From CAZGSG01 sp964528095 (GTDB lineage: Bacteria > Bacteroidota > Bacteroidia > Chitinophagales > Chitinophagaceae), in assembly GCA_964528095.1 (NCBI GenBank), contig CAZGSG010000312.1, positions 1 to 7,085 on the forward strand: a stretch of DNA of 7,085 nt, in the 5' to 3' direction. Position numbers and translations under genes: made by a program. A model generated the notes under the pieces. That model saw only the letters and a program-made list of their open reading frames with translations, had not been told where the DNA came from and ran no database searches. Positions 6,336-7,085 of the stretch are shown piece by piece; within the stretch, counting starts at the first letter, position 1; every line of letters starts with the position of its first letter.

Positions 6336-6396
6336 GAATTTGTTGATTTAATGCAGGTTGGCATTTAATTTTTATTATCGATTGCTTCACTCAGCC

Positions 6397-6406
6397 TATT
6401 TACCCC
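6397..6406 (-). promoter_or_regulatory. GGGGTAAATA element shared by the two barrel leaders
   Basis: The minus strand reads GGGGTAAATA here, 61 nt before the barrel A ATG. The identical 10-mer occurs at 3567-3558, 49 nt before the barrel B ATG. In both places a TTCAAT and a GGnTATT or GGTATT lie just upstream, in the same order. This may be a shared leader or operator kept after duplication of the barrel genes. It does not match the standard Bacteroidota promoter, and its function is unknown. Confidence 0.3.
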
Positions 6407-6419
6407 GGTTTTAAAATAT

Positions 6420-6467
6420 CCATCCAATTGAACTAAGCTGCTATTAACAGAAAGTCCAATTGGATGG
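6420..6467. repeat. Perfect 11-bp inverted repeat with 26-nt loop
   Basis: CCATCCAATTG (6420-6430) is the exact reverse complement of CAATTGGATGG (6457-6467), with 26 nt between the arms. Read on the minus strand, the second arm is followed by ATATTTTAAAACC, so it could form a weak hairpin downstream of the RCC1 gene. The stem is AT-rich and the loop long for an intrinsic terminator. An operator, attenuator or coincidence are alternatives. Confidence 0.6.
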
Positions 6468-6626
6468 TTTCCAAAATCCATTTCGCCTAAAACTAAGACA
6501 GCAAGAAAGTGGAGCCATTGTAAAAAAAGAAAACGGTTACGCTGAATGATTGAAAGGTGTACTGATCGATCCAATGAGAAAACGGTGTGCTCAGGAAAGC
6601 AACGGCATGCCCGGATGCATTTTATA

Positions 6627-7085
6627 CTATGGCAGACTGATCTTTACAAAAGTATTTCTCAAATTTGTAGTACCATCTCCTAACTGGCCGTTCTGGTTAA
6701 GCCCTGCAGACCAGATCGTATTATCCTTTTTCAGAACGATGGAATGGTCATTGCCCGCATCCATTAGTTCTACATTGTCCATTAGTTTTACCGCCGTGGT
6801 TTGTATTAAATTGGAGCCATTACCCAACTGCCCGTTCTCACCGGATCCCATTCCCCATAATGTATCATCATTTTTGAGTATCAGGGAGAATAGCCTGCCG
6901 GCAGAAATAGTTTTCACATTGTCCATTATTTTTACGGGTATACTTCTGTTTGTAGTAGTGCCATCTCCCAATTGCCCTTTCGAATTGAAACCCATCGACC
7001 AGAAAGCATTATCCATTTTGACCAACAGGCAAAATCCCAAACCGGCCGCGATCCTCCTGACATTCGTCCTTACTTTTACGGGTGT
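6627..7085 (-). CDS. RCC1-repeat (beta-propeller) protein, C-terminal part
   Basis: This is an open frame entering from the right edge and ending at a TAG (6629-6627); 152 residues are visible and the N-terminus lies outside the window. It holds three consecutive RCC1 (PF00415/PF13540-type) repeats. Their landmarks are IAAG-x-x-F/HS-x-x-LK, WSMGFNSKGQLGDGT (29-43), LWGMGSGENGQLGNG (76-90) and IWSAGLNQNGQLGDGT (124-139). Each is followed by (T/I)-x-V-K, and the chain ends FVKISLP. RCC1 repeats fold as blades of a seven-bladed propeller, so about four more blades are expected beyond the window. Bacterial members are usually secreted or surface proteins of unknown ligand. An internal TTG at 7040 could look like a start, but the repeat pattern continues upstream of it, so the gene is truncated by the window edge. 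The 291-nt gap to barrel A leaves operon membership open. Confidence 0.9.
   Translation of the reverse strand, partial: TPVKVRTNVRRIAAGLGFCLLVKMDNAFWSMGFNSKGQLGDGTTTNRSIPVKIMDNVKTISAGRLFSLILKNDDTLWGMGSGENGQLGNGSNLIQTTAVKLMDNVELMDAGNDHSIVLKKDNTIWSAGLNQNGQLGDGTTNLRNTFVKISLP
6654..7085 (-). repeat. Three tandem 144-nt RCC1-coding units
   Basis: The coding sequence repeats with an exact period of 48 codons (144 nt): units 7085-6942, 6941-6798 and 6797-6654. The aligned pieces are VRTNVRRIAAG, IMDNVKTISAG and LMDNVELMDAG, followed by the GQLG(D/N)G turn. At DNA level the best-kept stretch is ACATTGTCCATTA on the plus strand, around 6772 and again 144 nt later around 6916. Such internal homology favours blade gain or loss by recombination. 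Confidence 0.85.

Larger units (their letters stand above)
6336..6626. other. 291-nt intergenic stretch with an 11-bp inverted repeat
   Basis: No gene is supported here. A 69-codon minus-strand frame from a TTG at 6574 to 6365 has no signal peptide, no family features and no Met before mid-frame. The stretch contains a perfect 11-bp inverted repeat (6420-6430 and 6457-6467) and a GGGGTAAATA (6406-6397) that is also found upstream of barrel B. No TAnnTTTG element was found in front of barrel A, so its promoter is unassigned. Confidence 0.5.

Noticed and set aside
6365..6574. Minus-strand 69-codon frame; its GLSV segment recalls the barrel C-terminus
   Set aside because: It starts at a TTG, has no leader, and shares only four residues with the barrels; not enough for a gene or a second relic.
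1..7085. CRISPR array, tRNA/rRNA genes, insertion sequence, toxin-antitoxin or phage defence genes
   Set aside because: No regularly spaced short repeats, RNA-gene signatures, transposase motifs or known defence domains were seen on either strand.

Overview
The window looks like part of a Bacteroidota chromosome, most plausibly a soil or freshwater Chitinophagaceae-type organism. The clues are moderate GC, short Lys/Arg-rich signal peptides ending in ...AQ or ...GQ, lipoproteins with a charged Lys/Asp/Glu stretch after the lipobox Cys, PorT-like outer-membrane barrel proteins, start codons without a clear Shine-Dalgarno, and near-consensus TAnnTTTG promoter elements. The pairing of a DUF1080 gene with a Gfo/Idh/MocA oxidoreductase gene is also typical of this phylum. 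The taxonomic call is inference from these traits.

Every supported gene lies on the minus strand, so the window is best read from right to left. At the right edge (7085-6627) is the C-terminal part of an RCC1-repeat protein. After a 291-nt gap comes outer-membrane barrel A (6335-5694), followed 10 nt later by a Cys-rich lipoprotein of unknown family (5683-4793). A second lipoprotein with degenerate YD-type motifs follows (4645-3794). A 285-nt gap then contains possible remnants of a third barrel gene. Barrel B (3508-2885) is a paralogue of barrel A and ends at a strong intrinsic terminator (about 2844-2809).

A second block follows the terminator: an ApbE-type FAD:protein FMN transferase (2677-1673), an exported Gfo/Idh/MocA-family oxidoreductase (1544-345) and, 9 nt later, the start of a DUF1080 (3-keto-disaccharide hydrolase family) protein that runs off the left edge (335-1).

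Two functional themes can be inferred. The left block probably acts on glycosides in the cell envelope: the NAD(P)-fold oxidoreductase would generate or interconvert keto-sugars, and the DUF1080 protein would cleave 3-keto-glycosides. The middle and right block is an envelope cluster (two paralogous barrels, two unrelated lipoproteins, one RCC1 propeller protein) with no enzyme signature and no known pathway. It is the least explained part of the window. No RNA genes, CRISPR arrays, transposases or phage genes were seen. No clearly new defence or mobile system is visible. The best candidates for novelty are the duplicated barrel/lipoprotein unit and the repeated non-coding pieces upstream of both barrels.
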